Made by a program: the position numbers and the translations under genes
DNA from: Ignavibacteriales bacterium
GTDB lineage: Bacteria > Bacteroidota > Ignavibacteria > Ignavibacteriales > Ignavibacteriaceae
Assembly: GCA_027349615.1 (NCBI GenBank)
Contig: DAIEML010000114.1
Location: 1 to 7,507 of the forward strand
Reading direction: 5' to 3'
Length of the DNA stretch: 7,507 nucleotides
In this document: positions 6,302 through 7,507 of the stretch, one piece after another
How the letters are laid out: the number at the start of each line of letters is the position of its first letter
How positions within the stretch are numbered: the stretch's first letter is position 1
Notes under the pieces: generated by a model
The model's database searches: none
What the model was told of the DNA's origin: nothing
Seen by the model: the letters and a program-made list of their open reading frames with translations, nothing else

Positions 6302-7507
6302 ATGAATAAAAAGTATTTATTAATTCTTATTGCCTTCTTGTTTAGTGTCAGCACAAATTATTCTCAGGTAAATCCGAGAGATACTATTAACATAAAAGGT
6401 CTTAGTCAAGCTGACATGGCAAGGATATTTGGAGATATTTATCTTCCAGGTAAAATATTTAAAACAAAAGGCGATCAGAGAGCTATTAAAGAAGTAATTC
6501 TTCATGGCAATGCAATTACAACTGTTATTTTTAATTATGGTTCAATTTGCAAACCAAATTATTTAGGTAATATTGCCGACCTTGTATGGAAAGGATTAGG
6601 TTATGGATTTGAGTTTGGCCCATTAGCATTAGGTGAAGTTACAGTACAAAATACTAATGGAACAATTGATACTTTTCATGTCGATGATAACTCACATATT
6701 CTTCCTTCACAAGGAACATATTCTCCAGATGGAACGATGAAATGGGGATGGTTACCAAAGGATGGATATGCTGATCCAAATCAAGGTGCTATAGCAACAT
6801 TAAACGCACCAGATAATAATCATGATGGAAAACCTGATTCATGGCCGGATAGCTGGTACGACCCTAGAATTGGAAAATATGTTTGGCCAGCTTTCTTAGG
6901 CGATCAAGCAACAGCACCGGATGAAGAAGCATATTATGTTATGGATGATTATACAAATCAGCAATTTCCATATTATCCATTTTTAAATGATTCAACTAAA
7001 AGAGGTATGGGTTTAGATTGTGAAGTTAGAATTTTTCAATTCAATAATGCATTAGCAAAAGATATCTTGTTTGTAGTTTATCAAATTACAAATTCTAGCG
7101 ATAAAGACCTTCCCAAAGTATATTTTGGAATGCATGGTGATCCTCACATTGGCGGTTACACTGATTACAGTGATGACCTCGCTTTCTTTATTCCACCGAA
7201 AGGACCTCTAGCAGATGCATACGATCAAAGAGCTAGAAGTATGGTTTATGCTTGGGACAGTGATTTTAAAGGAATGGGCGGCTTAGTACCAGGCTATTTT
7301 GGATGGAAATTTTTGGAATCACCAACAAATTCTACTGATGGAATTGATAATGATGATGATGGTATTATTGATGAAAGCCCTTACAATTCAGCCGGTTATT
7401 ATATCGACGGAATAAAATATCCTTTGACTACAGGAATAGCTGACGTAACTAAATACACAGCAGTATATGGTGCCCCAAAACCAAGATGGTCTGGTGATGA
7501 AAATGGT
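6302..7507 (+). CDS. Large secreted protein of unknown function, 3' truncated by window edge
   Basis: A frame of 402 codons runs from ATG 6302 to the window end without a stop. The N-terminus is a clear signal peptide: KK at 3-4, hydrophobic core LLILIAFLFSV (6-16), probable cleavage after YSQ at 20-22. The rest is a soluble, Tyr/Gly/Asp-rich, likely beta-structured protein with no transmembrane segment. Two acidic loops resemble calcium-binding sites of the dockerin/thrombospondin-3 kind: DNNHDGKPD (171-179) and DNDDDGIIDE (349-358). Other stretches are ITTVIFNYGS (72-81) and LGYGFEFGPLALGEV (99-113). I recall similar large exported proteins beside TonB receptors in Ignavibacteria, some with a type IX secretion tail, but no family can be assigned and the C-terminus is outside the window. 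Its base composition matches its neighbours. It is co-transcribed with the receptor, so it may capture or process the receptor's ligand. Confidence 0.85.
   Translation, partial: MNKKYLLILIAFLFSVSTNYSQVNPRDTINIKGLSQADMARIFGDIYLPGKIFKTKGDQRAIKEVILHGNAITTVIFNYGSICKPNYLGNIADLVWKGLGYGFEFGPLALGEVTVQNTNGTIDTFHVDDNSHILPSQGTYSPDGTMKWGWLPKDGYADPNQGAIATLNAPDNNHDGKPDSWPDSWYDPRIGKYVWPAFLGDQATAPDEEAYYVMDDYTNQQFPYYPFLNDSTKRGMGLDCEVRIFQFNNALAKDILFVVYQITNSSDKDLPKVYFGMHGDPHIGGYTDYSDDLAFFIPPKGPLADAYDQRARSMVYAWDSDFKGMGGLVPGYFGWKFLESPTNSTDGIDNDDDGIIDESPYNSAGYYIDGIKYPLTTGIADVTKYTAVYGAPKPRWSGDENG

Noticed and set aside
6320..6505. 61-codon reading frame on the minus strand
   Set aside because: It is antisense to the signal-peptide region of the secreted protein, which is a much longer and better supported frame.

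Overview
The window is low-G+C bacterial DNA, densely coding and without mobile elements or RNA genes that I can see. Three things point to the Bacteroidota/Chlorobi (FCB) group. The TonB-dependent receptor carries an N-terminal carboxypeptidase-regulatory-like domain. Two upstream regions hold the Bacteroidota promoter signature TAnnTTTG. The phosphohexomutase is of the type common in Bacteroidota and archaea. The receptor's C-terminal NLFDTQN region and the secreted protein behind it remind me of Ignavibacteria and relatives; that placement is an inference from memory, not a search result.

Left part (1-1749, + strand). The first 121 bases are the end of a protein whose last residues look like closing outer-membrane beta-strands. 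A 178-base gap with a good Bacteroidota-type promoter follows. Then come a small TPR lipoprotein (300-857) and a DUF58/vWA-fold protein (841-1749), which overlap by 17 bases and are surely co-transcribed. The MoxR ATPase and Bat genes that usually accompany DUF58 proteins are not in view.

Middle (1779-3137, - strand). A complete alpha-D-phosphohexomutase, probably GlmM (glucosamine-6-P to glucosamine-1-P, for peptidoglycan and LPS precursors), converges on the DUF58 gene with only 29 bases between them. Those bases and the end of glmM form an all-A/T hairpin.

Right part (3138-7507, + strand). A 285-base divergent spacer holds two candidate promoters and a perfect 10-bp inverted repeat in the leader of the next gene. 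That gene is a 951-residue outer-membrane TonB-dependent receptor (3423-6278). After 23 bases and a good Shine-Dalgarno comes a large secreted protein (6302 to the window edge, 402 codons visible, no stop). It has a signal peptide and two calcium-loop-like acidic motifs. Receptor and secreted protein form an apparent operon whose cargo is unknown; this pair is the least explained part of the window. Nothing here is clearly a new system, but the receptor/secreted-protein pair, its structured leader, and the lipoprotein-DUF58 overlap deserve a second look.
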